From a virus: a stretch of DNA of 64,000 bases. Shown here piece after piece: positions 34,824-43,487 of this stretch (its first letter is position 1; every line of letters starts with the position of its first letter). A model generated the notes under the pieces. That model was not told the origin of the DNA and made no database searches. It saw only the letters and a list, made by a program, of their open reading frames with translations. Where the stretch lies: positions 1-64,000 of IMG/VR virus record IMGVR_UViG_3300030090_006322, one strand, 5' to 3'. The position numbers were made by a program, and so were the translations under genes.

Positions 34824-35974
34824 AATTCACCCACAACATCCTTAATATAATTAATATCTTCAGTCGTTATTTGATGATTGTTCGGCAAATAAAATCCATA
34901 ATCATCAACATAGTCTGCATTTTTCAGACTAACCTCTCCATAATTTTTTGTCCAAAAAGGTTGCTTGCCCAAAGAGCCACAAATTAAAGGTCGTGTCTCA
35001 ATATTATTTTCTTTTAACTTTTTAACTATTTCCGTCCTGTTTGGATGAATAACTGGATAAGCAAAACTAGAAATATACTTATCATCTGTAGACTTAGGAG
35101 GTACCCAAGTAGAGTTAGTAAAAGCCTCTCTATACAGAGCATAATTATCATTTCTTTTCCCTACAATCTCATCAAATCTTTTTAACTGGTTGATACCTAA
35201 AAAAGCCTGTAGATCTGTAGATCTAAGATTAAAACCCAAATGATAAAATTTATATTGTGATTCGAAATCATTATCGACAGAGAATTTTTGTTTCAAAATG
35301 GAGGAATGTTTAGAACTCATGTCCCTGTCCCAGCCGTGACTTCTTAAAGATTTAAGTAAATTGAAAATATCTTCGTCATCTGTGCAAACCATCCCTCCTT
35401 CAATAGTTGATAAGTGATGACCATAATAAGTAGAAAAACAAGACATTGTACCGAAGTTTCCTAGCTTTTTGTTTTTGTAAGAAGAGCCTAAAGATTCGCA
35501 AGCATCTTCGATCATAATGATATTTTGCTCTTCACAAAATTCTACAATCTCATCCATTTCTGGCACTAACCCTAAAACAGAAACTAAAATTAAAGCCTTC
35601 GCTTCTTCTGTCGCAGCAAGCTCTTTAAGGTGATTAACGTCCACGGAAAGATCTGTTAGATTGCAGTCACATAAAACTGGTTTTAGACCAAGCTGCACAA
35701 CAGGAGACAAATCTGTAGCCCAAGATAAAGCGGGGACAATAACAGTATCTCCCCTTTTTAAAGCTCCACTTTCTATTAAAGAGTAAACTGCTATTAGTAA
35801 AGCGGAAGAGCCAGAATTAACAAAAACAGAATATTCGCAACCTATTTTTTTAGACCAAAGCCTTTCATACTCCTCTGTTAACTCCCCTTTAGTTAATCTG
35901 GGTGAGGTTTTTAACCATTCACAAAGAGAGCTAATCTCCGAATCAGATATTGTGTCATAAGCTAGTTTAATCAT
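34820..35974 (-). CDS. PLP-dependent sugar 3-dehydratase, ColD-like (His in place of Lys)
   Basis: 384 residues, DegT/DnrJ aminotransferase fold. PLP-binding IEDACES (D158) is present, but the lysine that normally forms the internal aldimine is replaced: CFSTYYGHHLSTIEGG has H186 where aminotransferases have Lys. That substitution is characteristic of ColD (GDP-4-keto-6-deoxymannose 3-dehydratase, active His188) and of E1/RfbH. Gmd makes the ColD substrate, supporting GDP-4-keto-3,6-dideoxymannose as product. No dedicated ColC is obvious. Alternative: an RfbH-like enzyme or inactive homologue. Overlaps the aminotransferase by 8 bases. Confidence 0.8.
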   Translation of the reverse strand: MIKLAYDTISDSEISSLCEWLKTSPRLTKGELTEEYERLWSKKIGCEYSVFVNSGSSALLIAVYSLIESGALKRGDTVIVPALSWATDLSPVVQLGLKPVLCDCNLTDLSVDVNHLKELAATEEAKALILVSVLGLVPEMDEIVEFCEEQNIIMIEDACESLGSSYKNKKLGNFGTMSCFSTYYGHHLSTIEGGMVCTDDEDIFNLLKSLRSHGWDRDMSSKHSSILKQKFSVDNDFESQYKFYHLGFNLRSTDLQAFLGINQLKRFDEIVGKRNDNYALYREAFTNSTWVPPKSTDDKYISSFAYPVIHPNRTEIVKKLKENNIETRPLICGSLGKQPFWTKNYGEVSLKNADYVDDYGFYLPNNHQITTEDINYIKDVVGEL

Positions 35975-37067
35975 CGGGTTTAAATTTATTTATTACTCCG
36001 CAGATATATTTTAATTGTTTTTTGCTTATATTGTATGATGAAGGCAAAGATATTCCACTCTCAAAAGCTTTTTCGCTAATAGGTAATTTTGAATCTGTAT
36101 TGATAAGTTCAGAATTTAAATAGCAAGGTTGTTTATTCAAGGGATAGAAAAACTCTCTTGTTTGAATTCCATTATTTTTTAAATAAGAGATTAATTTTTC
36201 TTTGTGATCTGTAAAAAAAGAAGTGAACCAGTGGACTGGAGTGGTTTTGTGGTTTGTCGGGATTTGTTGTAAAAAAGAATTTTTTATGTTTTTATAATAA
36301 AATTCAAAAATTTCATTTTTCTTTTTGATGACTTTTTTAAGTTTATGCAATTGAGATATGCCGACTGCCGCTTGCATTTCTGTAAAGCAGAAATTAAAAC
36401 CTATTGATTCATGGACAAAAACACCTTTACCCGATCTGCCATGATTTTTCATTTTATAGCAATCCTTTATAACTTTTTCATTTGGGCTTAAAACCACCCC
36501 TCCTTCTCCACAGGTAATTGTTTTATTGGCGTAAAAAGATAATACACCTGCATCGCCAAAAGTCCCTACATGCTGCCCTTTGTATAAGACTCCCATGCCT
36601 TGGGCTGCGTCTTCTATAATTTTTAAATCATGGGATATAGCTAACTCTTTCAAGCTGTCCATGTCGCAACTTTTTCCATAAAGATGCACGGGCATTATTG
36701 CTTTAGTTTTTGAAGTAATAACTTTTGAAGCTTCTTCAGCAGACATGCATAAACTATCTTTATCAACATCACACAAAACAGGAGTTGCGCCAGCAAATAT
36801 GACTGCATTCGCTGAAGCAATAAATGTCATATTAGGAACTATGACCTCATCTCCCTCGCCAATACCTAGAGCTTTCAAAGCACAAAAAAGAGCAGCAGTG
36901 CCATTAGTCATAGACACGGCATGTGGAGAGGATGTTATTTTTTTGATTAAACTCTCAAATTCTTCGTTTAGCTTATATTCAGAAACAAAGGTGGACTTAA
37001 CAACTCTTTTTAATTGTTTGAGTTCTCTTCTATCAATCCAAGGCTCAATTTGAATTACTCTTTTCAT
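35967..37067 (-). CDS. Sugar aminotransferase, DegT family, GDP-perosamine synthase-like
   Basis: 366 residues. The PLP site is intact: IEDAAQ (D153) and SFYANKTITCGEGG with Schiff-base Lys K182. The motif SFYANKTITCGEGG is close to that of GDP-perosamine synthases (Per/RfbE), whose substrate is the Gmd product. Predicted product: GDP-perosamine, made with glutamate. The GNAT protein at 13332 might N-acetylate it. Other 4-aminosugar aminotransferases share this fold, so the substrate is inferred from context. It overlaps the DUF6165-like gene by 23 bases. Confidence 0.78.
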   Translation of the reverse strand: MKRVIQIEPWIDRRELKQLKRVVKSTFVSEYKLNEEFESLIKKITSSPHAVSMTNGTAALFCALKALGIGEGDEVIVPNMTFIASANAVIFAGATPVLCDVDKDSLCMSAEEASKVITSKTKAIMPVHLYGKSCDMDSLKELAISHDLKIIEDAAQGMGVLYKGQHVGTFGDAGVLSFYANKTITCGEGGVVLSPNEKVIKDCYKMKNHGRSGKGVFVHESIGFNFCFTEMQAAVGISQLHKLKKVIKKKNEIFEFYYKNIKNSFLQQIPTNHKTTPVHWFTSFFTDHKEKLISYLKNNGIQTREFFYPLNKQPCYLNSELINTDSKLPISEKAFESGISLPSSYNISKKQLKYICGVINKFKPDD

Positions 37068-37440
37068 ACAGTGAATCGTAAGCCTTCTGCTCTCTAATTT
37101 CAGAATTATAGTGTTCGTTTATTTTGTTTTTCATTATAAATCTTTCGTCATTATACCGAGCATTTAACCTAGCGAATTCAACAAATTGATTATCAAATTC
37201 TTTTTTAGATTCTTTGTCTCTAAAACCAGCTTCGGTTTCCCAAATTTTAGAATTAATTAAAAACAGTGGCTCATAAAGATGACTTTCAATTTCGATTCCT
37301 TCCTCTTTAAGAGCATCCAAAAGCATCTCCTTTTCAGCTTTAATGTAAGATAATCTATATTCGTCTTGAATGTTTTTTATTTTTAAATCAAGAATTGTAA
37401 TTCTATCGAAAACTTCTCCTATGGCTACTTCTACTTTCAT
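37045..37440 (-). CDS. DUF6165-like protein
   Basis: 131 residues, mostly helical: VEVAIGEVFDRITILDLKIK at the N-terminus is the DUF6165 signature (S.GE..DKITIL.IK), followed by heptad-like charged helices. This family often sits with glycosyltransferases, but its biochemical role is unknown. It overlaps the aminotransferase and is 4 bases from the methyltransferase gene. Confidence 0.7.
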   Translation of the reverse strand: MKVEVAIGEVFDRITILDLKIKNIQDEYRLSYIKAEKEMLLDALKEEGIEIESHLYEPLFLINSKIWETEAGFRDKESKKEFDNQFVEFARLNARYNDERFIMKNKINEHYNSEIREQKAYDSLYEKSNSN

Positions 37441-37444
37441 TTAT

Positions 37445-38113
37445 TTAGTCGCTTAAATATAAATATTTTTTTAAGTCTTTTCTTAGTTGTTTTTGTTGTA
37501 TATTTTCTTTTTTTCTAAAAACGTGTAAACTGTCAGCTTGATCAATTCTATCAAAGTATTTTTCTATTGCTCCATATGATCTTACCTTTGCATCAAAATC
37601 GTGAACCAATAGATATGAGTCTTTCTTCATTTTCCCAATAGATTGTAGGCAGCAAGCCACTCTGAATCTTCCATCAACTAAAATTAAATCGGGAAAATAA
37701 TTTCTTCTGCTTTTCAAAAAAGCTGAATATTTTGGCCACTCATCTATTTTTTCATCATTTTTAGGATGACCGTGATTTGAAGAATTAGCATTTATGTCAA
37801 CATAAAAAACTTTTGCTTTTTTAGGTAGATCATCTTTTACGTGTTCTATCCATTCTTTATCAGATTCAACCGAGTAAATTTTTTTTATATTTTTTTTAGA
37901 AGAAATATAAAGAGTGCTTCCTCCACAACCAAACTCAAAAACAGTTTTTACTTTTGAAATATATTTTTCTAGTAAATTGGTTTCTGCACTGTTCATAAGA
38001 GGCATAGGGTTTTTTTTGTTAAAAACCTCTAGTTCGATCTCTCTACGAACCCAATCTGTATTGAAGGCAAATTTAATTGCCTCTATCGCGTGATTACCTA
38101 CTACATCAAACAT
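37445..38113 (-). CDS. Class I SAM-dependent methyltransferase-like protein
   Basis: 222 residues. VFEFGCGGSTLYIS is the SAM-binding motif I, YSVESDKEWI motif II with its acidic residue, and LILVDGRFRVACCLQS a motif common in this subgroup. The N-terminal helix and C-terminal basic tail are unassigned. It may methylate a sugar hydroxyl in the island, or act without transfer. The ATG overlaps the end of the upstream gene by 8 bases. Confidence 0.75.
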   Translation of the reverse strand: MFDVVGNHAIEAIKFAFNTDWVRREIELEVFNKKNPMPLMNSAETNLLEKYISKVKTVFEFGCGGSTLYISSKKNIKKIYSVESDKEWIEHVKDDLPKKAKVFYVDINANSSNHGHPKNDEKIDEWPKYSAFLKSRRNYFPDLILVDGRFRVACCLQSIGKMKKDSYLLVHDFDAKVRSYGAIEKYFDRIDQADSLHVFRKKENIQQKQLRKDLKKYLYLSD

Positions 38114-38954
38114 TAGTTATTATATTTTTATAAGTCTGTATTTCTAAAAAAGCTTGGACATTATCAAAGCAGTAATTACCTTTAAATTCAACTTTGTTTA
38201 AAGAGTCCCAGTTTTCCAAGAATATCCCAGGAACTTTCCAATATTCAAACAATGCGGTTATAGAATTATCTATGGCTATTGGTATAGATCCTACTAGTAA
38301 AGTTTCATAAAATCGATGTAAGTCTTGCCCAGAACCCTCCAAACAAATAACAAACTTATATTCGTTTAACAAAGAAAGATATTTTTTAAAAGAGAGTTTT
38401 TCTTCTTGGACTTCTACGAAATCTAAAGAACTTAAGGTTTTAAGTAATGCCGCTCTATCTGGGTTTGTAGAAGCTGTGTGATAAGGTAATAATATTTTAT
38501 CTTTTTTGTTTTTAAAAGATTTTTTGTTTTGATATAGCTCTTTAATTGCATCTTGATTCCCTCCAGCCCTTTCTTTTTCCTCAAACCCAATTGGAATAGG
38601 GATTATTTTTTGACTTAAATTTCTAGGTGCATTAGTGCAATACCATTTTTTTAAAAATGGATTATTAATAATCGAACTAATTTCAGACCCCTTAGTTACA
38701 TCAAAAGATGAGATGCCAGAAATTAAAGTAAAGTTATTTTTAATTTTAGGTAGAATAACCTTTTGGAACTGTCCGTGGTAAATGTAATCAGTTTTTACAA
38801 AAACAATATCTCCATTTTCTATCTCTAGAGGGTTTATGTAATTTTTATTATGTAACCTACTGACTCCAGCACCTTTGTAAAAATCTTCACCAACATCCAG
38901 AACATGGTCTGCTATTGTCGGCATCCAATTGTAATTAATAAACTTAAGGTCCAT
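38106..38954 (-). CDS. Exostosin-like glycosyltransferase
   Basis: 282 residues from the ATG at 38954; a TTG one codon earlier is less likely because TGATG overlaps the upstream stop. IIPIPIGFEE then GGNQ, STNPDR and a C-terminal donor-type motif VICLEGSGQDLHRFYETLLVGSIPIA resemble exostosin/GT47-type transferases. The gene at 42642 has the same motifs in the same order, so the two are paralogues. Donor and acceptor unknown. Confidence 0.65.
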   Translation of the reverse strand: MDLKFINYNWMPTIADHVLDVGEDFYKGAGVSRLHNKNYINPLEIENGDIVFVKTDYIYHGQFQKVILPKIKNNFTLISGISSFDVTKGSEISSIINNPFLKKWYCTNAPRNLSQKIIPIPIGFEEKERAGGNQDAIKELYQNKKSFKNKKDKILLPYHTASTNPDRAALLKTLSSLDFVEVQEEKLSFKKYLSLLNEYKFVICLEGSGQDLHRFYETLLVGSIPIAIDNSITALFEYWKVPGIFLENWDSLNKVEFKGNYCFDNVQAFLEIQTYKNIITNV

Positions 38955-39664
38955 CAACTTAAACTTTTAATTGTTTGATCATCTTTTCTCGCTAAAATAG
39001 CCTGATATGGTCGAGGACAATCATCTGGTATTTTTTTGAATAAAGAATTGTTTGTTTTAAAAAAATCTCTTGAGAATTCTTTTTGATTTTCGTTTTTGCC
39101 CATCCACTCTTTAGAGGTATAGATGTTATAATTTAAATCTTTAAGAATAGACCTGCGGTGCCAATCCTCATCCCAGTGAAATTCAACTTGGAAAATAATT
39201 GAGTTATTAGACATGATTTTTCTAGCCCCTTCAAACACATCCCATTCAGCGCCCTCCACATCCAGTTTTATAAAATCAACTCTTTTGTCTTTAAAATAAG
39301 TATCTAAATTAATAGTATTAACTTCAAATAATTTTTCTTTATAGTCCGAAGAGTAAGCGTAAGGTGGTGCAGTTTGTAAATTACCCACGCTACAATCTTT
39401 TAAATCCAAAGAAAAAATCCCTTTACCGTTTTCTTTAGTAACAGCACAGTTATTTATTTTTAAATGTTTGTTTCTTACTAGATAAGAATATTTTTTTATT
39501 AAAAATTGATAATTTAAAGGAGAGGCTTCAAAAAGATGTCCAATTTTCATTTTGGGTAATAAAAAATCTGTCATGTCGCCTACACATGCGCCTATATCAG
39601 CGAAATGCCATTGACTTTGAATTAATCTTGAAAGTCGTTGTGATTGATTTTGTATCCAAGACAT
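38954..39664 (-). CDS. FkbM-family methyltransferase
   Basis: 236 residues. ADIGACVGDMTDFLL is SAM motif I, HLFEASPLNYQFL motif II, and the FkbM signature VDFIKLDVEGAEWDVFEGA is complete. FkbM enzymes typically O-methylate sugars or natural products, so this is a likely late modifier of the glycan made by the island. ATG overlaps the downstream gene by one base; 2-base gap to the upstream gene. Confidence 0.85.
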   Translation of the reverse strand: MSWIQNQSQRLSRLIQSQWHFADIGACVGDMTDFLLPKMKIGHLFEASPLNYQFLIKKYSYLVRNKHLKINNCAVTKENGKGIFSLDLKDCSVGNLQTAPPYAYSSDYKEKLFEVNTINLDTYFKDKRVDFIKLDVEGAEWDVFEGARKIMSNNSIIFQVEFHWDEDWHRRSILKDLNYNIYTSKEWMGKNENQKEFSRDFFKTNNSLFKKIPDDCPRPYQAILARKDDQTIKSLS

Positions 39665-39666
39665 AT

Positions 39667-40371
39667 CTAATATTTAATTTGTTTCCAATTTTTATTACTT
39701 TGCGAACCTAAAGGATGACCTCTAAAATCATGGAAGAACAATTTTTCTTGATCGCAATAAATATCTACTAATGTTTTAAAAGAGCTTTCCATACAATGCA
39801 CCTCTTCGGCTTTTTCTAAAATGCCTATAAAATGAAAAATATTTTCTGATGTGTCGTTTTCTATTATGTGCAATTCTTTGTTTTGTATATGGCTTTTATC
39901 TAATGTGAAACCCCTATCTTTATCGTCGTGGACAAAAGCAAAAGGTAAGTTTTCAGGGTTTAACTTTTGCAAAAGTTTTTTTTCTGCCTCCAAGTCTCTT
40001 TCGACATAGAAATAAGACTGTCTTATGTCATATGGGATTTTGACTTGATCATAAAATATTTCCCAGCAATTTTTTCCTACAGCCGCATGGTCGTAGTTTT
40101 GATGCCCGACTACTAACAAATTGTCATCGTGTTTAGCGTGTGTATTGAGAGCCTTTTGAACTTCTTCATGTTCTTTAGATCCATCTATTGCAATGATGTT
40201 AATTTTATCATTTTCTCTATACATGTAATCAACCATCTTATAATAGCTATCTTTAGAGAAGATTGTTACTTTTTCATAGCCCCATTTTTCTTCTATATAT
40301 CTTACCATTCCGTTGCAATCAAAATGGTCTCCCAAACCTAAATGATGATATATAAATAAATTATTTTTCAT
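39667..40371 (-). CDS. Probable GT9-like glycosyltransferase
   Basis: 234 residues from the ATG at 40371, which forms a TAATG junction with the upstream gene. The opening FIYHHLGLGDHFDCNGMVR resembles the GLGD glycine loop of GT9/ADP-heptose-type transferases, and ENIFHFIGILEKAEEVHCME with SSFKTLVDIYC resembles their C-terminal 'is/was visible to donor' region. It is shorter than typical GT9 (about 300-350 residues). The function is only assigned by fold. Confidence 0.6.
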   Translation of the reverse strand: MKNNLFIYHHLGLGDHFDCNGMVRYIEEKWGYEKVTIFSKDSYYKMVDYMYRENDKINIIAIDGSKEHEEVQKALNTHAKHDDNLLVVGHQNYDHAAVGKNCWEIFYDQVKIPYDIRQSYFYVERDLEAEKKLLQKLNPENLPFAFVHDDKDRGFTLDKSHIQNKELHIIENDTSENIFHFIGILEKAEEVHCMESSFKTLVDIYCDQEKLFFHDFRGHPLGSQSNKNWKQIKY

Positions 40372-41021
40372 TACCAAATTCTGTTATCGTTTTCATCCAC
40401 TGGTTCTCCAATAAAATATTTTGGATTACCATAATGATCTAACCCCTCTCTTCTGCTGATTGGGAATGGCTTTTTCTCAAAAAACTCGTCATGAACAAAA
40501 GAGTTGTTTTTTACTAGTGGATAGATTTTTTCTCTTAAAAATTGTTGATCCAACTCTCTGAAATTGTCTTTTTTGTATTCGTCAATTAACTCTCTCATTT
40601 CAGATATAGATCCTTGTTTAGCTCCCCACATTCCAGCTAAAATTGCTGTTCCATGAGCGGGGTGATCTCTCATTATATGAAATCCTTTGTCGCTAGATAT
40701 CCATTCGTCAACTGCTGCTTTTTCTCTAGCAGAAAGTCTACTGTCACTATCTCTACAGATCATGATCTCTACATCATCTTCAGAGGCTGGCAAAAACCTC
40801 CAAAGAGTGCTTAGATAATCTCCAGACTCTTTCATTAAGACAACCTCCACATTGTCTTTCCCCTCCAAACTATTGATAATATCTTTCGGGGTAGAAGATC
40901 CCAAATAATAACGACATATCCAATCAGGATATATATCTTTAGCTAAATCTGCATTTTTTAGCGCTCCAATAGTATATATGGGATTATCTCCCCACACTGT
41001 AAAACTTATAATTTTTTTCAT
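40371..41021 (-). CDS. DXD-type glycosyltransferase-like protein
   Basis: 216 residues. EIMICRDSDSRLSAREKAAVDEW contains a DSD metal motif in the right context for GT-A enzymes, followed by HIMRDHPAHGTAILAGMWG. N-terminal IISFTVWGDNPIYTIGALKN may form the nucleotide-binding strand. It appears in sugar clusters of various bacteria, function undefined. ATGA overlap with GT10 gene. Confidence 0.65.
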   Translation of the reverse strand: MKKIISFTVWGDNPIYTIGALKNADLAKDIYPDWICRYYLGSSTPKDIINSLEGKDNVEVVLMKESGDYLSTLWRFLPASEDDVEIMICRDSDSRLSAREKAAVDEWISSDKGFHIMRDHPAHGTAILAGMWGAKQGSISEMRELIDEYKKDNFRELDQQFLREKIYPLVKNNSFVHDEFFEKKPFPISRREGLDHYGNPKYFIGEPVDENDNRIW

Positions 41022-41959
41022 TTATTTAAGTTTTTTATGAATTTTTGCAGATACTTTAAAAGATTGTGTTTACCAAAATAATCTTTTTTGCATTGTTGGA
41101 TGGCTGGCAATCTCCAAGAAATAGGTTCATCCATTATTTGTTTTAGCTCTTCAATAACATTATCAGACTCTGGATCAAAAGTAATAAAAGCATTTTCATC
41201 ATAAGCTTCTTTGATTTTTGAACACCCATAATAAATTGGTATACAGTTGTTTAAAAATGCATCAAAAAACTTTTCGGAAATGTAAAAGTCTTCACAACTG
41301 TTTTCCATGCATATAGAATATTTGTAATCTTTAAGAGCTGTCTTTTTTAAAGGGGGAGCGCCTTTGTATCTGCGGTCATTTATGGACCAACCTTTTCCAT
41401 AAATATCTATCTCTAAATCTGAATTTAAGATTTTTAATAATAAATTTTCTCTGATATAGTAATTAGATTCTTGAGGTTGAGATGATCCCGCTAATGCTCC
41501 ATGATTTGCGACCATAAAAGACATCTTTTTAGGGTAATCGGGAGAATCTATATTTTCAGGGAAAGAGTCATTTTTTAAATATTCGCTTTTGGTTGGGCCA
41601 TATAGGTTATCGGTGTGAATATTGTTTCTAGAATCATGGGTGAATAAAAAAGAAAATGTATGATGAACATTCTCTCCTTGTATTTTTTTATCACAAGTAA
41701 TCACATGCTCGCAGTAATTACCAAGATCTTTTAATGAATTAACGCTCCATGTAGGCTCCATAGTAACAGCTATGTTTTTTTCTTTCGGAGACGAATACAT
41801 TTCATTGCTGTGATTTAGAATAATCAAATAATCATAGTCATCACTAGTCGTTAAATCGAAGCAATTGGGGAGTTTGCCCCAATTGTATAAAACGCGAGCG
41901 TTGTTTTCCTCTGGCGAATCCCAAGGAGAAGAAAATTTTAATTTTATTTTTTTAGACAT
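41018..41959 (-). CDS. GT10 alpha-1,3/4-fucosyltransferase-like
   Basis: 313 residues. The C-terminal GT10 motif is clear: YKYSICMENSCEDFYISEKF then NNCIPIYYG corresponds to the canonical F.NS...YvTEK...A.....P.v.G motif for GDP-fucose binding. The N-terminal half (acceptor side) is divergent, with VTMEPTWSVNSL. With the GT11 gene this gives two independent fucosyltransferases of different fold class in one phage. Confidence 0.85.
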   Translation of the reverse strand: MSKKIKLKFSSPWDSPEENNARVLYNWGKLPNCFDLTTSDDYDYLIILNHSNEMYSSPKEKNIAVTMEPTWSVNSLKDLGNYCEHVITCDKKIQGENVHHTFSFLFTHDSRNNIHTDNLYGPTKSEYLKNDSFPENIDSPDYPKKMSFMVANHGALAGSSQPQESNYYIRENLLLKILNSDLEIDIYGKGWSINDRRYKGAPPLKKTALKDYKYSICMENSCEDFYISEKFFDAFLNNCIPIYYGCSKIKEAYDENAFITFDPESDNVIEELKQIMDEPISWRLPAIQQCKKDYFGKHNLLKYLQKFIKNLNK

Positions 41960-42645
41960 TAATAAGAATCTCTTAATGTTGATTTAAGGTGGCTTAAGTT
42001 TTCTTCATCAACAGCTAATACGCTGCCATGTTTTGTCAATGCTTTACCCCAATATACTTGGAAATCCATTTCTTCAAAAGCAGTGTTGAATTCCCAATCT
42101 AAAGGTTGGGTAATTTTGGTTGATTGAAGATAGTCGTTTAATTTTTTTAATGCATCTTTTGTATATAAAACTGTGCATAATCCATTAGTGGCTGGATGGT
42201 CTTTTTTCCCGAAAATATCTCTATCGTCTCCTTTTCTAATCCAAGCTTCCCCTAAAAATACACAATCATATTTTAAGTTATGATCCCTGCATAGCTTATT
42301 CATTTTGCTAACATACAAAATTGCATCTTCTTTAAAAATTACATCGTCTTCTAAAATAAAAAAGTATTCTCCTTCATCAGATTTAACTATATCTTCAATA
42401 GCTTTTTTATATTTCATGCATAAAGACATTTCTGACTTTAACATTTTTCTTTTAAACTTTTGTTCAAAAACTTTTAAATCGAAGTTATTATTTATAGTTT
42501 CATCAGAAAGTTCTTCTTGATCAAAATCTTCTACGAATTCATGTTCAACTTTAGGAAACCAAGTTTCCATTTGTTTTTGCATGTGAGTTTTTCTCTCTTC
42601 TAGTTTCGTATAATGTATGATGTAAATTTTATTTATGTCCTTCAT
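41959..42645 (-). CDS. GT25-family glycosyltransferase
   Basis: 228 residues. IYIIHYTKLEERKTHM is the typical GT25 opening, YFFILEDDVIF its EDD metal-binding motif, and TNGLCTVLYTKDALKKL a conserved helix; related to LPS beta-1,4-galactosyltransferases. TAATG and ATGA junctions on both sides. Donor likely a UDP- or GDP-hexose, not determined. Confidence 0.83.
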   Translation of the reverse strand: MKDINKIYIIHYTKLEERKTHMQKQMETWFPKVEHEFVEDFDQEELSDETINNNFDLKVFEQKFKRKMLKSEMSLCMKYKKAIEDIVKSDEGEYFFILEDDVIFKEDAILYVSKMNKLCRDHNLKYDCVFLGEAWIRKGDDRDIFGKKDHPATNGLCTVLYTKDALKKLNDYLQSTKITQPLDWEFNTAFEEMDFQVYWGKALTKHGSVLAVDEENLSHLKSTLRDSY

Positions 42646-43487
42646 TTAAATAATTCAAAGTTAATTGACTTTGGATCAAAATCTCCCCATATTTTTGTAT
42701 ACAATTCAGGAGTCAAATCTAAATCTTTGAAATCTGACCAATCATCAATAATTAAAATAGGTATACCCAATTTTTTAAACTCTTCTACCCCATGCCAACG
42801 AGTCACAATTGGGATGCTTTTCATGTAAATAGCCTCCCAAGTTTTATGACAATCAATTCCGTTTCCAATTGGAGATAAAGTAAAATAAGAACTAGCTATG
42901 TCGGTTAAATATCTTTCTTGAGTTGATTCAACAAAGTTATCATGATCTTTAAGGGAAGATGCATCTGGATAGTTTTTTTCCAGTTGTAGATTATATGGAA
43001 AGCCTATTTTATCTAAACATTCTTGTCTTGCGCGTGGATTGGTGGAGATGTTAAAATTGACATATACATTTTGAAATTTATTTATTTTTTTAGATTGTAT
43101 CTCTATAAATCTATCTTGATTTCCATGAGACCACTTTGGATTAGCTATACCAATTGGGATAGGTTTTACTTTAGGATGTTCTACAAGTAAGTTTTGAGTA
43201 TACCAAAATCCAATATTCGGAAATAAATCTAAAACAAAATCAATTTTTTCATTATCAAAATTAGTGTCTGAATTATGAGTGATTAAATTAAATTGTTCAG
43301 GAAGTTTTACAGCCCCTATTTTTCTATAAGTATCTAATAAAGTTAAATGCTCTGGCTTACAGAATACATAGTTGTTATCTAAAGATTCATCTTCTTGCGG
43401 AAAAAACTCTGCCGTTCTTGGATCTTTATAATTACTTAGTTGAAGCTTACATTGATGCTTAAAATATGTCCCACAAATAAAATTCAT
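42642..43487 (-). CDS. Exostosin-like glycosyltransferase, paralogue of 38106 gene
   Basis: 281 residues from the ATG at 43487, which gives the ATGA overlap with the upstream gene; a start 6 codons earlier is possible. VKPIPIGIANPK, HGNQDRF, STNPRAR and SPIGNGIDCHKTWEAIYMKS then IPIV reproduce the motif order of the 38106 gene. Probable GT-B-type C-terminal donor domain. Roughly a quarter identical by eye to its paralogue. Substrates unknown. Confidence 0.65.
   Translation of the reverse strand: MNFICGTYFKHQCKLQLSNYKDPRTAEFFPQEDESLDNNYVFCKPEHLTLLDTYRKIGAVKLPEQFNLITHNSDTNFDNEKIDFVLDLFPNIGFWYTQNLLVEHPKVKPIPIGIANPKWSHGNQDRFIEIQSKKINKFQNVYVNFNISTNPRARQECLDKIGFPYNLQLEKNYPDASSLKDHDNFVESTQERYLTDIASSYFTLSPIGNGIDCHKTWEAIYMKSIPIVTRWHGVEEFKKLGIPILIIDDWSDFKDLDLTPELYTKIWGDFDPKSINFELFK

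Noticed and set aside
37458-37465. TATAAATA words inside coding regions (also near 40350)
   Set aside because: They lie within genes in antisense orientation; such words arise by chance in AT-rich sequence.
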